Part shown: positions 9,219 to 17,891 of the stretch, in pieces
How the letters are laid out: each line of letters opens with the position of its first letter
Numbering within the stretch: position 1 is the first letter of the stretch
NCBI GenBank assembly: GCA_033808805.1
Contig: JAPXMY010000002.1
Coordinates: 124,001-188,000, forward strand
Reading direction: 5' to 3'
Length of the DNA stretch: 64,000 bases
Origin: UBA1783 sp033808805
Lineage (GTDB): Bacteria; Bacillota_I; Bacilli_A; Erysipelotrichales; Erysipelotrichaceae
Translations under genes and position numbers: made by a program
The notes under the pieces: model-generated
Seen by the model: only the letters and a program-made list of their open reading frames with translations
Database searches by the model: none
What the model was told of the DNA's origin: nothing

Positions 9219-9992
9219 GTGGAAATAACCTTGGTTCAAGGCTTATTGCTGTCTTTAGTTGCATTTATATGTAGTTTAGACCAACAAGCGGAAGTATTTT
9301 TAATTTTTAGACCAATTGTAGTATGTTTCTTTTCGGGAATAGTTTTAGGAGACGTACAATTGGGATTGTCTGCAGGAGCAGTAGCTGAACTTGCTTATCT
9401 GGGGCTGTTAACAATTGGTGGTACAGTTCCACCTAACCCACTGATAGCAGGTATCATGACTGTTGTAATCTCTTATACAAGTGGAGTATCTGCAGAAGCG
9501 GCATTAGGTTTGTCATTACCTTTTGCTTTATTAGGACAATGGATTGGTATGATTTTAAGTACTGTTTATTCAGGATTAATGCCAATTGCTGACAGGATTT
9601 GTGAAAAAGGTGATGTGGCAGCGTTAGGCAGATTAGTATGGCTTTCAGCTATTGGTAAGTCTTTAGTTACTGCACTAATAATTTTCTTATCAGCATACCT
9701 GATTCAGGAACCGATTACTGCATTGGTTGAAAAGTTCCCAGAGTGGCTGGTACATGGATTTAGAGTTGCTGGAAACTTATTACCAGGGGTTGGGTTAGCA
9801 TTACTGCTTAAAGTTATGTTAAAAATTGACAACGTTGCATATCTGTTTATCGGTTTCTTGATTTCAACATTTATTGACACAGGTAACGTATTACCTATTG
9901 CTATCTTGGCTGTCTGTATCACTTTCCAAAGTTATATAAGTAACAAAGACAAGAAAGTTTATGAAGGAGGTGCTGATGATGACGGTATCTAG
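9219..9992 (+). CDS. PTS mannose/sorbose-family EIIC subunit
   Basis: A 257-residue polytopic membrane protein with the EII-Sor pattern: an N-terminal helix, then RPIVVCFFSGIVLGD and a Gly-rich loop with GGTVPPNP, and about seven membrane helices in all. With IID it forms the sugar channel. The start codon is GTG at 9219, set by AAGGAGG eight bases upstream. It follows IIB by 16 bases and overlaps the next gene, so all three are translated together. Confidence 0.92.
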   Translation: MEITLVQGLLLSLVAFICSLDQQAEVFLIFRPIVVCFFSGIVLGDVQLGLSAGAVAELAYLGLLTIGGTVPPNPLIAGIMTVVISYTSGVSAEAALGLSLPFALLGQWIGMILSTVYSGLMPIADRICEKGDVAALGRLVWLSAIGKSLVTALIIFLSAYLIQEPITALVEKFPEWLVHGFRVAGNLLPGVGLALLLKVMLKIDNVAYLFIGFLISTFIDTGNVLPIAILAVCITFQSYISNKDKKVYEGGADDDGI

Positions 9993-10770
9993 AAATAAAT
10001 TAACTAAAAAAGATATAACCAACATGGGCTGGCTTTCAATGGTTTTACAATTTGGATTTAACTATGAAAGAATGCAGGCAATGGGGTTCTGTTACACAAT
10101 GGCTCCTTATTTCAAGAAAATATATGGAGATAACACCGAAGAAGTTGCAGCTGCAATGGTGAATAATATTGACTTCTTCAATACAGAAATGCACATGGCA
10201 ACTTTCTTAAACGGGTTAGTTTTATCTCTTGAAGAAGCAGGAGAAGATAGAGAATTAATCAGAAATATTAAAAACGGTTTGTTCGGTCCTCTAGCAGGAT
10301 TGGGTGATGCTATTTTCTGGTTTACACTATTGCCAATTTCAGCAGCAATCTCAGTTTCATTAAATAGACAAGGTTCTATCCTTGGGCCAATTGTATTCAT
10401 GGTTATCCACTTCTTTGGGGCAATTTCTAGAATTCCTCTTGGACATTTAGGATATAATCTAGGTACAAATGCGATTGACAAGATTCGTGAAAATGCCACA
10501 ACAATTACCAAAGCAGCAGGTGTACTTGGTGTTATGGTTGTTGGAGCACTGATTCCTTCTTATATTGATTTCTCATTCCCGGAAACATTTGTAATATTTG
10601 ATGTTGTTCCTGTTCAAGGAATATTTGATACAGTTTTACCTAATATTTTACCACTAGGTTTTGTATTATTCCTATATTACCTGGTAAGTAAGAAGAACGT
10701 TAATGCTGTAAATCTGATTTTTGGAATTATTGTTGTATCAATCATACTTTCATTCTTCGGAATTATGTAA
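9979..10770 (+). CDS. PTS mannose/sorbose-family EIID subunit
   Basis: EIID of the mannose class: the cytoplasmic N-terminal part has FNYERMQAMGFCYTMAP, then GPLAGLGDAIFW, with membrane helices towards the C terminus. A GGAGG ribosome site (9966-9970) lies inside the end of the IIC gene. ATG 9979 (8 bases after it) fits best, and ATG 9976 is possible. The frame also opens at 9961, but that ATG precedes the ribosome site. It is the last gene of the operon and a terminator follows. Confidence 0.92.
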   Translation: MTVSRNKLTKKDITNMGWLSMVLQFGFNYERMQAMGFCYTMAPYFKKIYGDNTEEVAAAMVNNIDFFNTEMHMATFLNGLVLSLEEAGEDRELIRNIKNGLFGPLAGLGDAIFWFTLLPISAAISVSLNRQGSILGPIVFMVIHFFGAISRIPLGHLGYNLGTNAIDKIRENATTITKAAGVLGVMVVGALIPSYIDFSFPETFVIFDVVPVQGIFDTVLPNILPLGFVLFLYYLVSKKNVNAVNLIFGIIVVSIILSFFGIM

Positions 10771-10841
10771 AAATCCATTAATAAATTTGAGTGGGGATCA
10801 TATAAAATTAACCTTTAATTTATGATGGTGACTTAAAAGTC

Positions 10842-10882
10842 AAAAAAAGTAGTAGATTCGACATGATTTACTACTTTTTTAT
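10842..10882. terminator. Bidirectional terminator after PTS module 1
   Basis: A 12-bp inverted repeat AAAAAAGTAGTA / TACTACTTTTTT (10843-10854 with 10869-10880) serves the + PTS operon and the - gene ending at 10903. Confidence 0.88.
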
Positions 10883-10902
10883 TTTACGATATTGAATAAT
10901 CT

Positions 10903-11577
10903 TTAAATAAAGACGTATAGGTATATGCTGATGAATTGTATGATAGAACCTGCTAGAACAAAAAAATGAAAGACTGAATGAAAATATCTTTTCTTTGACC
11001 CTATTCCATAAAGGATGGCGCCAACAGTATAGGCAATGCCACCATATAGCAAAATCATAAAACCATCATGAGTTAAAGCTAAATAGGTATCCTTTAAAAT
11101 AGTTACAACAATCCATCCTAAAGCTAGATATGAAATATGAGCAAAGACTCGATATTTATGTAAATCAATTGAATTAAGAACAATTGAAACAGCAATAATA
11201 ATCCAAATAAAAATCAAAAGGATGGTTGATTTAACTGGACTGATTTTAGAAATGCTGCAAACCAGTATGGGAGTATAGCTTCCACCTATTAATATGTAAA
11301 TCATACAATGATCAATTATTTGCATAATCTTTTTTACAAATTCATTGGTTACTGCATGATAAAGAGTAGAACTGATATATAGGGAAATCAAGGAAAAAGA
11401 ATAGATGATTCCAGTTATCAGCTGAGCATGACTATTGTTCTGTATCGATTTGATAATTAATAGAATCATTACAATAATGCCAAAGACTACTCCAAGTCCA
11501 TGGGAAATGGAATTTATCAGCTCTTCAGCTAAGTTATAATCTGGCAGTGTTCTATGTTGAAGTTTCTTTCTTATCAT
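10903..11577 (-). CDS. trhA: Hemolysin III / PAQR-type membrane protein (TrhA)
   Basis: A 224-residue, seven-helix membrane protein of the HlyIII/YqfA family. Motifs seen: EELINSISHGLG near the N terminus, the STLYHA histidine, and DHCMIYILIGGSYTP in the third to fourth helix region. The conserved His, Asp and Ser residues form the metal site of the PAQR fold. In other bacteria TrhA affects membrane energetics and lipid homeostasis; the hemolysin name is historical. The gene stands alone on the minus strand and shares the terminator at 10842-10882 with the PTS operon. Confidence 0.88.
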   Translation of the reverse strand: MIRKKLQHRTLPDYNLAEELINSISHGLGVVFGIIVMILLIIKSIQNNSHAQLITGIIYSFSLISLYISSTLYHAVTNEFVKKIMQIIDHCMIYILIGGSYTPILVCSISKISPVKSTILLIFIWIIIAVSIVLNSIDLHKYRVFAHISYLALGWIVVTILKDTYLALTHDGFMILLYGGIAYTVGAILYGIGSKKRYFHSVFHFFVLAGSIIQFISIYLYVFI

Positions 11578-11667
11578 AATTTAATTATATAAACTAATTA
11601 TTGTTTTTTCAAATTAATAGATATTTTAAAAATGGTATGATACTATAAATTATAGAGAATTTTAAAT

Positions 11668-14667
11668 ATGAATAATATTAACAAGGTGTTATTTAAGGGG
11701 ATTTTTGAAGGCAAGTGGGTTAGTATCGAATACCGAAATGTTTCTAAAGAACTTACCAGGTATTGGATTGCCATAAAAAAGATATTGATGGGCAAATCAA
11801 TAACTTTAATTGTGGATGGTTTACATATTGGTAATGGGATGTTGGCAGAATTGAAGATTAATCTTAAAAATATATTATCCGCAACAATTATAGAAGGATC
11901 TTATTACAGGACTGCTAAAGAACTGAAGGAAGACATTGAAAATAATCCCAATAAATATCATAGGATTTTTGATAATGTCTATAATATGAAAATATTAAAC
12001 TATCTTGCTGATTGTCAGCGATTGGACAATAGTCCATTTGAATGTGAATATGCACTTATCAGTAAAATTGATGATGAAAAAATAAGACGTGGAGACTTTT
12101 CGTTGGATGAGTATCAATTTTTAGAGATAATAAAATCTTTTCAAAATGAAGCTAAGAGTTCAAATTTAAAATATAAACAGCTGTGTTTAAATATTTTAAG
12201 TATTTATACTAAAGAAGGATTATATGTTTTAGCCTATCGTAAATTATTCTTAGATGTAAAAAATAAAAAATTGAGAGTAGATAATGATATAACTATCTGT
12301 AAAGAGTTTACTATCGAAGGTACAAAATACAGCATAAATAGATTTTTAGATGATGACCAGATATATTTATTAGATAACTTTTCTAACAACTTAAAAACAA
12401 TAGAGGATTGTATTGCTGACAATCTTGCCAATAATGAAGCAATTGATGATATGCCTTATATTATTGCCATTGGAAGAGAAATGCTGGTTGATTTAACTGA
12501 GCAATATGGTTTTATTGTTGATAAGTATAAAGAAAATAAGGTTGAAAAACCTATTGCGGCTTTTTTTGGTGAATTTCTGAAATTGCCAGTTAGAAGAAAA
12601 GATTATCCCATTGCTCTAATCAACAGACAAATTAACCTTGACCAGTTGTTAGCAATTTATAATGCGATGAAATATCCATTAACATATGTACAGGGTCCGC
12701 CAGGTACAGGAAAAACAAATACAATAATAAACACCATATTAACCGCTTTCTACAATAAAAGAACTTTACTGTTTGCTTCATATAACAATCATCCAATAGA
12801 TTCAGTTGTTGAAAAACTATCTTCAATGGTTTATGAGGATGATATAATCTCTTTTCCAATTATAAGATTGGGAAATAATGAAAAAGTTCTGGAAGCTACC
12901 AATTATATAAGACAGTTGTATCTGCAGATTAAGGAAATTGTGATAGATGAAAATATACTTGCAAAACTTGAATCCGATACTTTTGTTGATGCTAGAAAAT
13001 TAAGTGATTTGATGAAAAAGTATGATGAAATCATCGAATTGAAAGAACGTAAAGAAACTATCGAAAAGATGCTGGAAACAAACGACAATTTAAACTATCA
13101 GATTCAGCTGCAAGGTGTTCAATTAGAAAAAATAAACAGTCGTTTAAAAGAAATAGGCAATATTACCAATAAGGAAGCGTTAGATTATATTGTCGATGAT
13201 AATATTTTTAAGGGCTATCTTTATTATGCTTCAATTAAATGTTTAAAAGTTTTATTAGAACCTAGGTTTAGAGATTTAATTGATATAGTATTTGTGGAAG
13301 AAGAGGAAGTCAGAGTAAGAAATTTCAATCGCTATCTTTCTAACGGAGATAATTTAAGAAAATTTATCAAGGTTTTTCCTATTATTACAACTACCTGCAT
13401 ATCTGCATATAAACTTGGCAATCCTGATGTGTATTTCGATATGGTTGTTATTGATGAAGCCAGTCAATGTAATATGGCAGTTTCATTGATACCGATAATT
13501 CGTGGTAGAAATTTAATGCTGGTTGGTGATCCGCAACAGTTAAATCCAGTCATTTTACTGGATGAGATAGATAATATCAATTTAAGGAAAAAATATTATA
13601 TAACTGATGAATATGATTATCTCAAAAATTCTATTTATAAAACCTATTTATCGGTTGATGCAGTTTCTTCTGAAATATTATTGTCTCATCATTATAGATG
13701 TCATAAGAAAATAATAGATTTTAATAATGTCAAATATTATAACTCAAAATTAGTTATTGACTCAAAAACAGAAAGTATCAATCCGCTGGTATTTAAAGAG
13801 ATTAAGGAAAATGAAACTTCTACAAGAAATACAGCTCCAGAAGAAGCAAAAGCAATTATAGAATATATATTAGAAAATAAGGATAAGCAGATAGGAGTAA
13901 TAACACCATTTGTCAAACAAAAACAATTAATCGCTCAAAAATTAAGGGACTATCAAATATCAGATGTTACCTGTGGAACTGTACATGCTTTTCAAGGCGA
14001 TGAGAAAAATGAAATTTTGTTTTCTCTTTGTTTGACAGATAAAACAATTGGTAAAACTTACGACTGGCTGAAGAATAATCGCGAGTTGATAAATGTTGCT
14101 ACTTCCAGAGCCAAAAATAAATTGGTTATTTTTGGCAGTCAAAAGCACATAGACAGATTACATCAATTAGATAGATATGCTCAGGATGATTTATATGAAT
14201 TAGTGCAATATGTTAAAAGTCAAGGGCAATATGAAGTCACCGCTTTAGAAAACAAATCTAGAGCTTTGGGTATAAAGCCATATAGTACAGAAATGGAAGA
14301 AGCACTTTTGGTAAACTTAAATCATGCTTTATCAAACGTGTTGACAAATGGAAAAAAATGCACCGTATATAAAGAGGTCCCAATAAACCATGTTTTTAAT
14401 GATGGCAATAATTATAATGACTTATTCTATACTGGAAGATTTGATTTTGTGGTATATCAAAAAGATTTCAATAATCAGGAAATGCCAATTTTTGCCATTG
14501 AACTTGATGGCAAGGAACATTACAACGATAAATTGGTTAAGGAAAGAGATCAGAAGAAAAATGAAATCTGTCGTAAGTATGGTTTTGATTTAATCAGAAT
14601 AGATAACAGCTATGCCAGAAGATACAATTATATGAAAGAAATACTAATAGATTATTTCAAGGATTAG
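11668..14667 (+). CDS. UPF1-like superfamily 1 helicase with C-terminal DUF2726-like nuclease domain
   Basis: A 999-residue protein. An unrecognised N-terminal region of about 330 residues is followed by an SF1 helicase core: Walker A GPPGTGKTNT near residue 342, Walker B VVIDEASQC near 593, GDPQQLNP, HYRCH near 674, GTVHAFQGDE near 769 and VATSRAKNKL near 808. A charged helical insertion lies between motifs I and II. The C-terminal 120 residues have RFDFVV and FAIELDGKEHY, then RKYGFDLIRI, matching a PD-(D/E)xK/Vsr-like DUF2726 nuclease fold. Helicase-nuclease fusions of this kind act on nucleic acids and several are anti-phage proteins. It stands alone between housekeeping genes. Defence or RNA/DNA repair are both possible. 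Confidence 0.85.
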   Translation: MNNINKVLFKGIFEGKWVSIEYRNVSKELTRYWIAIKKILMGKSITLIVDGLHIGNGMLAELKINLKNILSATIIEGSYYRTAKELKEDIENNPNKYHRIFDNVYNMKILNYLADCQRLDNSPFECEYALISKIDDEKIRRGDFSLDEYQFLEIIKSFQNEAKSSNLKYKQLCLNILSIYTKEGLYVLAYRKLFLDVKNKKLRVDNDITICKEFTIEGTKYSINRFLDDDQIYLLDNFSNNLKTIEDCIADNLANNEAIDDMPYIIAIGREMLVDLTEQYGFIVDKYKENKVEKPIAAFFGEFLKLPVRRKDYPIALINRQINLDQLLAIYNAMKYPLTYVQGPPGTGKTNTIINTILTAFYNKRTLLFASYNNHPIDSVVEKLSSMVYEDDIISFPIIRLGNNEKVLEATNYIRQLYLQIKEIVIDENILAKLESDTFVDARKLSDLMKKYDEIIELKERKETIEKMLETNDNLNYQIQLQGVQLEKINSRLKEIGNITNKEALDYIVDDNIFKGYLYYASIKCLKVLLEPRFRDLIDIVFVEEEEVRVRNFNRYLSNGDNLRKFIKVFPIITTTCISAYKLGNPDVYFDMVVIDEASQCNMAVSLIPIIRGRNLMLVGDPQQLNPVILLDEIDNINLRKKYYITDEYDYLKNSIYKTYLSVDAVSSEILLSHHYRCHKKIIDFNNVKYYNSKLVIDSKTESINPLVFKEIKENETSTRNTAPEEAKAIIEYILENKDKQIGVITPFVKQKQLIAQKLRDYQISDVTCGTVHAFQGDEKNEILFSLCLTDKTIGKTYDWLKNNRELINVATSRAKNKLVIFGSQKHIDRLHQLDRYAQDDLYELVQYVKSQGQYEVTALENKSRALGIKPYSTEMEEALLVNLNHALSNVLTNGKKCTVYKEVPINHVFNDGNNYNDLFYTGRFDFVVYQKDFNNQEMPIFAIELDGKEHYNDKLVKERDQKKNEICRKYGFDLIRIDNSYARRYNYMKEILIDYFKD

Positions 14668-14668
14668 T

Positions 14669-14697
14669 TTGACATTTAGTCATACAATTACTAAAAT
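14669..14697 (+). promoter_or_regulatory. leuS promoter
   Basis: TTGACA (14669-14674) and TAAAAT (14692-14697) are 17 bases apart, starting directly after the helicase stop codon. Transcription would begin near 14704, at the start of the T-box leader. Confidence 0.8.
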
Positions 14698-14703
14698 ATA
14701 GGC

Positions 14704-14893
14704 AGTGTTGAGTAGGAATAGTAGGAAAAACTGGACTTGATAGAAAGCTGATGGTTGATGGAAATCAGCAGGCAGTTAACTGAACTCACCCTATGAGCTG
14801 ACGTATGACTGCGTTAAAGTCGTTTAAAGTGGACAAAACAGGTCAACTAAGGTGGTACCGCCCGCAAGGGTCCTTAGAGTAGCACCTTTTATT
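14704..14893 (+). ncRNA. T-box riboswitch (leucine) of leuS
   Basis: The T-box core GGTGGTACCGC is at 14851-14861. The leucine specifier is CTC at 14785-14787 in the context GAACTCACC. The antiterminator pairs CTAAGG (14847-14852) with CCTTAG downstream. The competing terminator pairs AAGGTG with CACCTT, followed by TTTATTTTTT. Uncharged tRNA-Leu (GAG anticodon) would favour readthrough into leuS. Confidence 0.9.
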
Positions 14894-14917
14894 TTTTCTT
14901 AAAGAAGGAGAATTTTT

Positions 14918-17320
14918 ATGAGTTATAATCACGAAATTACAGAAGCAAAATGGAAAAAGTATTGGGAAGAAAACAAGATATTTAAAACTGATGCCTATGA
15001 TTTTTCTAAACCTAAGTTTTATGCTTTAGATATGTTTCCTTATCCAAGCGGTCAGGGTTTACATGTCGGTCATCCGGAAGGCTATACAGCTACTGACATT
15101 GTTTCCAGAAAAAAAAGAATGGAAGGCTATAATGTTTTACATCCTATGGGTTTTGACTCGTTTGGTTTACCTGCGGAACAATATGCTATCAGTACAGGAA
15201 ATCATCCTGATATCTTCACTAAAGAAAATATCGAATTTTTTACTCATCAGCTAAAAAATCTTGGTTTTTCCTATGACTGGGATAGAATGATTTCTACCTG
15301 TGATGCTTCATACTATAAGTGGACACAATATATCTTCAAGCTGTTATTTGATGATGGATTAGCCAAGTATATAGATATGCCAGTTAACTGGTGTGAAGAG
15401 CTGGGCTGTGTTTTAAGCAATGATGAAGTTGTTGATGGAAAAAGTGAACGTGGTGGCTATCCAGTAGTTAGAAAAAATATGAAGCAATGGGTAATTGATA
15501 TTGTCAAATATGCTGATAGATTGCTTGAAGGTTTGGAAGAAATTGATTGGCCTGAATCAACTAAAGAAATTCAAAGAAACTGGATTGGCAAATCATACGG
15601 AGCTCAGGTTGATTTTAAAGTTGCAGATACTGATGAAAAGTTTAGTGTCTTTACTACAAGAAGTGATACTTTGTTTGGAGCTACATACTGTGTGCTGGCT
15701 CCTGAGCATATGTTAGTGGATAAGATTACTACTGCAGAAAAGAAAAAGGAAGTAGAAGAATATAAAAAAATCTGTGCTACTAAATCTGAGATTGAAAGAA
15801 CAGATTTAAGCAAAGATAAAACAGGAGTTTTTACTGGGGCTTATGCGGTAAATCCAGTAAATCAAAAAGAGATTCCAATCTGGATCAGTGACTATGTTTT
15901 AGCAAGCTATGGTACTGGCGCAATAATGGCTGTTCCTGCTCATGATGAAAGGGACTATGAGTTTGCTAAAAAGTTTAATCTGGAAATCATTCCAGTCTTG
16001 GAAGGTGGAGATGTAACTGTTGAAGCCTATGTAGGAGACGGCATTCATATCAATTCTGATTTTATCAATGGTATGAATAAGGAAGATGCCATCAATACGA
16101 TGAATAGATGGCTGGAAGACAATGGTCTTGGAAGTGCTCAGGTTAACTACCGCTTGAGGGAATGGATTTTTGCCAGACAAAGATATTGGGGAGAACCAAT
16201 TCCAATAGTTCATTTAGAAGATGGAAATATGATTTCTCTGTCAGAAGAACAGTTGCCTTTAATATTGCCAATACTGGATGACTATTCACCTAATAAAGGT
16301 GGAGCAGCCCCTTTGGATAGAGCTGTAGATTGGGTGAATGTAACAGTTAATGGTAAAAAGGGAAAAAGAGAAACTTCAACTATGCCTGGCAGTGCGGGAA
16401 GCAGCTGGTATTTCTTGAGATATATTGATCCCCATAATGATAAAGCTATCGCTGATCCTGTACTGTTAAAACACTGGTTACCGGTTGATCTGTATGTAGG
16501 AGGGCCAGAGCATGCTGTAGGTCACTTGCTGTATTCAAGAATGTGGAACAATTACCTGTATGATAAAGGTATTGTCCCTGTAAAAGAACCATTCAAAAAG
16601 CTGATTCATCAGGGAATGATTTTAGGAGCCAATGGTATTAAGATGGGTAAACGTTATCCAGAATATATTGTTGATCCTAATGATATTGTCAGATTATATG
16701 GCGCTGATACACTAAGACTTTATGAAATGTTTATGGGACCATTGGAAGCTTCAAAGCCTTGGAGCGAACAGGGGGTTGAAGGCTCAAGAAGATGGATTGA
16801 AAGAGTTTGGCGACTAATTATGGAAACACCAGGAAAAATTGTTGATGAGCCAACTCCTGAGTTGGATTATGTCTTTAACTTCACCGTAAAAAAGGTTAGC
16901 GAAGATATCGATTCATTGAATTTTAACACCGGTATTTCTCAAATGATGATTTTTATCAATGAGTGCTATAAGGCTGAAAAAGTTAATAAAGATATGATTA
17001 TTGATTTTATTAAGATTCTAAGTCCGATTACTCCCCATGTCTGTGAAGAAATGCATCAGTATTATACTGGAAAAGAAACACTTGCCTATGAACCATGGCC
17101 AAAGTATGATGAATCAAAACTTGTTGTAGATGAAGTAGAAGTTGTAGTACAGGTTAATGGCAAATTAAGAGGCAGAGTAAATGTGGCTTTTGACTCTGAT
17201 GAAGAAACGGTTAAAACACTAGCATTAGAAATACCTAATGTCAGTGCTCAGACTGAAGGAAAAACAATCAGAAAAATCATCTATATTCCTAACAAATTAA
17301 TCAATATAGTAGCCAACTAA
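14918..17320 (+). CDS. leuS: Leucyl-tRNA synthetase
   Basis: An 800-residue class I synthetase that charges tRNA-Leu in the cytoplasm. The HIGH-type motif is in PYPSGQGLHVGHPEGY. The CP1 editing domain lies in the middle, with TRSDTLFGATY and AVPAHDERDYEFA. A C-terminal anticodon-binding domain ends the protein. The second signature loop reads KMGKR (GIKMGKRYPEYIVDP) instead of KMSKS, a notable deviation. An AGAAGGAG ribosome site precedes ATG 14918. Expression is set by the leucine T-box upstream. Confidence 0.97.
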   Translation: MSYNHEITEAKWKKYWEENKIFKTDAYDFSKPKFYALDMFPYPSGQGLHVGHPEGYTATDIVSRKKRMEGYNVLHPMGFDSFGLPAEQYAISTGNHPDIFTKENIEFFTHQLKNLGFSYDWDRMISTCDASYYKWTQYIFKLLFDDGLAKYIDMPVNWCEELGCVLSNDEVVDGKSERGGYPVVRKNMKQWVIDIVKYADRLLEGLEEIDWPESTKEIQRNWIGKSYGAQVDFKVADTDEKFSVFTTRSDTLFGATYCVLAPEHMLVDKITTAEKKKEVEEYKKICATKSEIERTDLSKDKTGVFTGAYAVNPVNQKEIPIWISDYVLASYGTGAIMAVPAHDERDYEFAKKFNLEIIPVLEGGDVTVEAYVGDGIHINSDFINGMNKEDAINTMNRWLEDNGLGSAQVNYRLREWIFARQRYWGEPIPIVHLEDGNMISLSEEQLPLILPILDDYSPNKGGAAPLDRAVDWVNVTVNGKKGKRETSTMPGSAGSSWYFLRYIDPHNDKAIADPVLLKHWLPVDLYVGGPEHAVGHLLYSRMWNNYLYDKGIVPVKEPFKKLIHQGMILGANGIKMGKRYPEYIVDPNDIVRLYGADTLRLYEMFMGPLEASKPWSEQGVEGSRRWIERVWRLIMETPGKIVDEPTPELDYVFNFTVKKVSEDIDSLNFNTGISQMMIFINECYKAEKVNKDMIIDFIKILSPITPHVCEEMHQYYTGKETLAYEPWPKYDESKLVVDEVEVVVQVNGKLRGRVNVAFDSDEETVKTLALEIPNVSAQTEGKTIRKIIYIPNKLINIVAN

Positions 17321-17351
17321 ATTGTGAAATTGATAACTTGATTAAAACATA

Positions 17352-17380
17352 TTGCATTGACTGATAAGTTGTAGTACACT
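17352..17380 (+). promoter_or_regulatory. Predicted promoter of the 99-residue gene
   Basis: TTGCAT (17352-17357) and TACACT (17375-17380) are 17 bases apart, just upstream of the gene at 17411. Confidence 0.5.
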
Positions 17381-17410
17381 TTAAAAAATTAGAAAAATCG
17401 GGGTGTTATT

Positions 17411-17710
17411 ATGATGCTTATTAATCAAAAATTTGTGTTATGTCGTTATTATGGAACTGGGCAAAAAGTCTTTGCGGATGGAGAGATTTATAATAATAAC
17501 TTTACTATAACTGCTGAATTAATGAAGGAAAACAGCAATAAAGTTGAGACTATAATCATATCTTTTGATGAAGAAAATACCAGGAAATTATTTAACCTGG
17601 TTAAAATTAAAGATTTTAAAGAAAAATTCTGTGGTGTAGAAGGCGCTAAGAAATTAGAACAGTTTTGTAGGGAAAACAAGATAAAATCGGAAATAAAAAG
17701 ACATGGCTGA
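17411..17710 (+). CDS. Hypothetical protein, 99 residues
   Basis: A small soluble protein without signal peptide or membrane helix; I do not recognise it. It has an N-terminal beta-rich half (FVLCRYYGTGQKVFADG) and a charged C-terminal half. It sits between leuS and the L20 leader. GGGG six bases upstream may be the ribosome site, and ATG 17411 and 17414 are both usable. It ends in TGA. Confidence 0.6.
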   Translation: MMLINQKFVLCRYYGTGQKVFADGEIYNNNFTITAELMKENSNKVETIIISFDEENTRKLFNLVKIKDFKEKFCGVEGAKKLEQFCRENKIKSEIKRHG

Positions 17711-17724
17711 CAAAATAATTTGAG

Positions 17725-17753
17725 TTGACATTATTTTATTAGTTTGGTAATAT
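17725..17753 (+). promoter_or_regulatory. infC-rpmI-rplT promoter
   Basis: A perfect -35 TTGACA (17725-17730) and TAATAT (17748-17753) are 17 bases apart. An overlapping TATAAT at 17751 would give a 20-base spacer. Confidence 0.75.
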
Positions 17754-17760
17754 AATTACG

Positions 17761-17879
17761 GTAAAGAATTGTGGAAAGAAGAAGCACCCCTTCTCACCTG
17801 ATATCCAACGGGTATAGGTAAACAGCTACTGTCAATTAATTAGATTGATTTTAGTGGGTGCAAACCCACTTTTCTTTTA
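17761..17879 (+). ncRNA. L20 leader (infC operon attenuator)
   Basis: The leader precedes infC-rpmI-rplT, as in Bacillus. GCACCC (17784-17789) can pair with GGGTGC (17856-17861) as an antiterminator. The terminator pairs AGTGGGT (17853-17859) with ACCCACT (17864-17870) and ends in TTTTCTTTT. In the known system excess L20 binds the leader and promotes termination. The competing pairings are seen; the L20 control is from family knowledge. Confidence 0.85.
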
Positions 17880-17891
17880 TAGAAGAAAGAG

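Noticed and set aside
12903..13088. Small ORFs on the minus strand inside the helicase and other genes
   Set aside because: They lie wholly inside well-supported genes and lack start signals.
11668..14667. Transposon or prophage gene
   Set aside because: No inverted ends, integrase, transposase or phage genes are near; flanking genes and promoters are intact.
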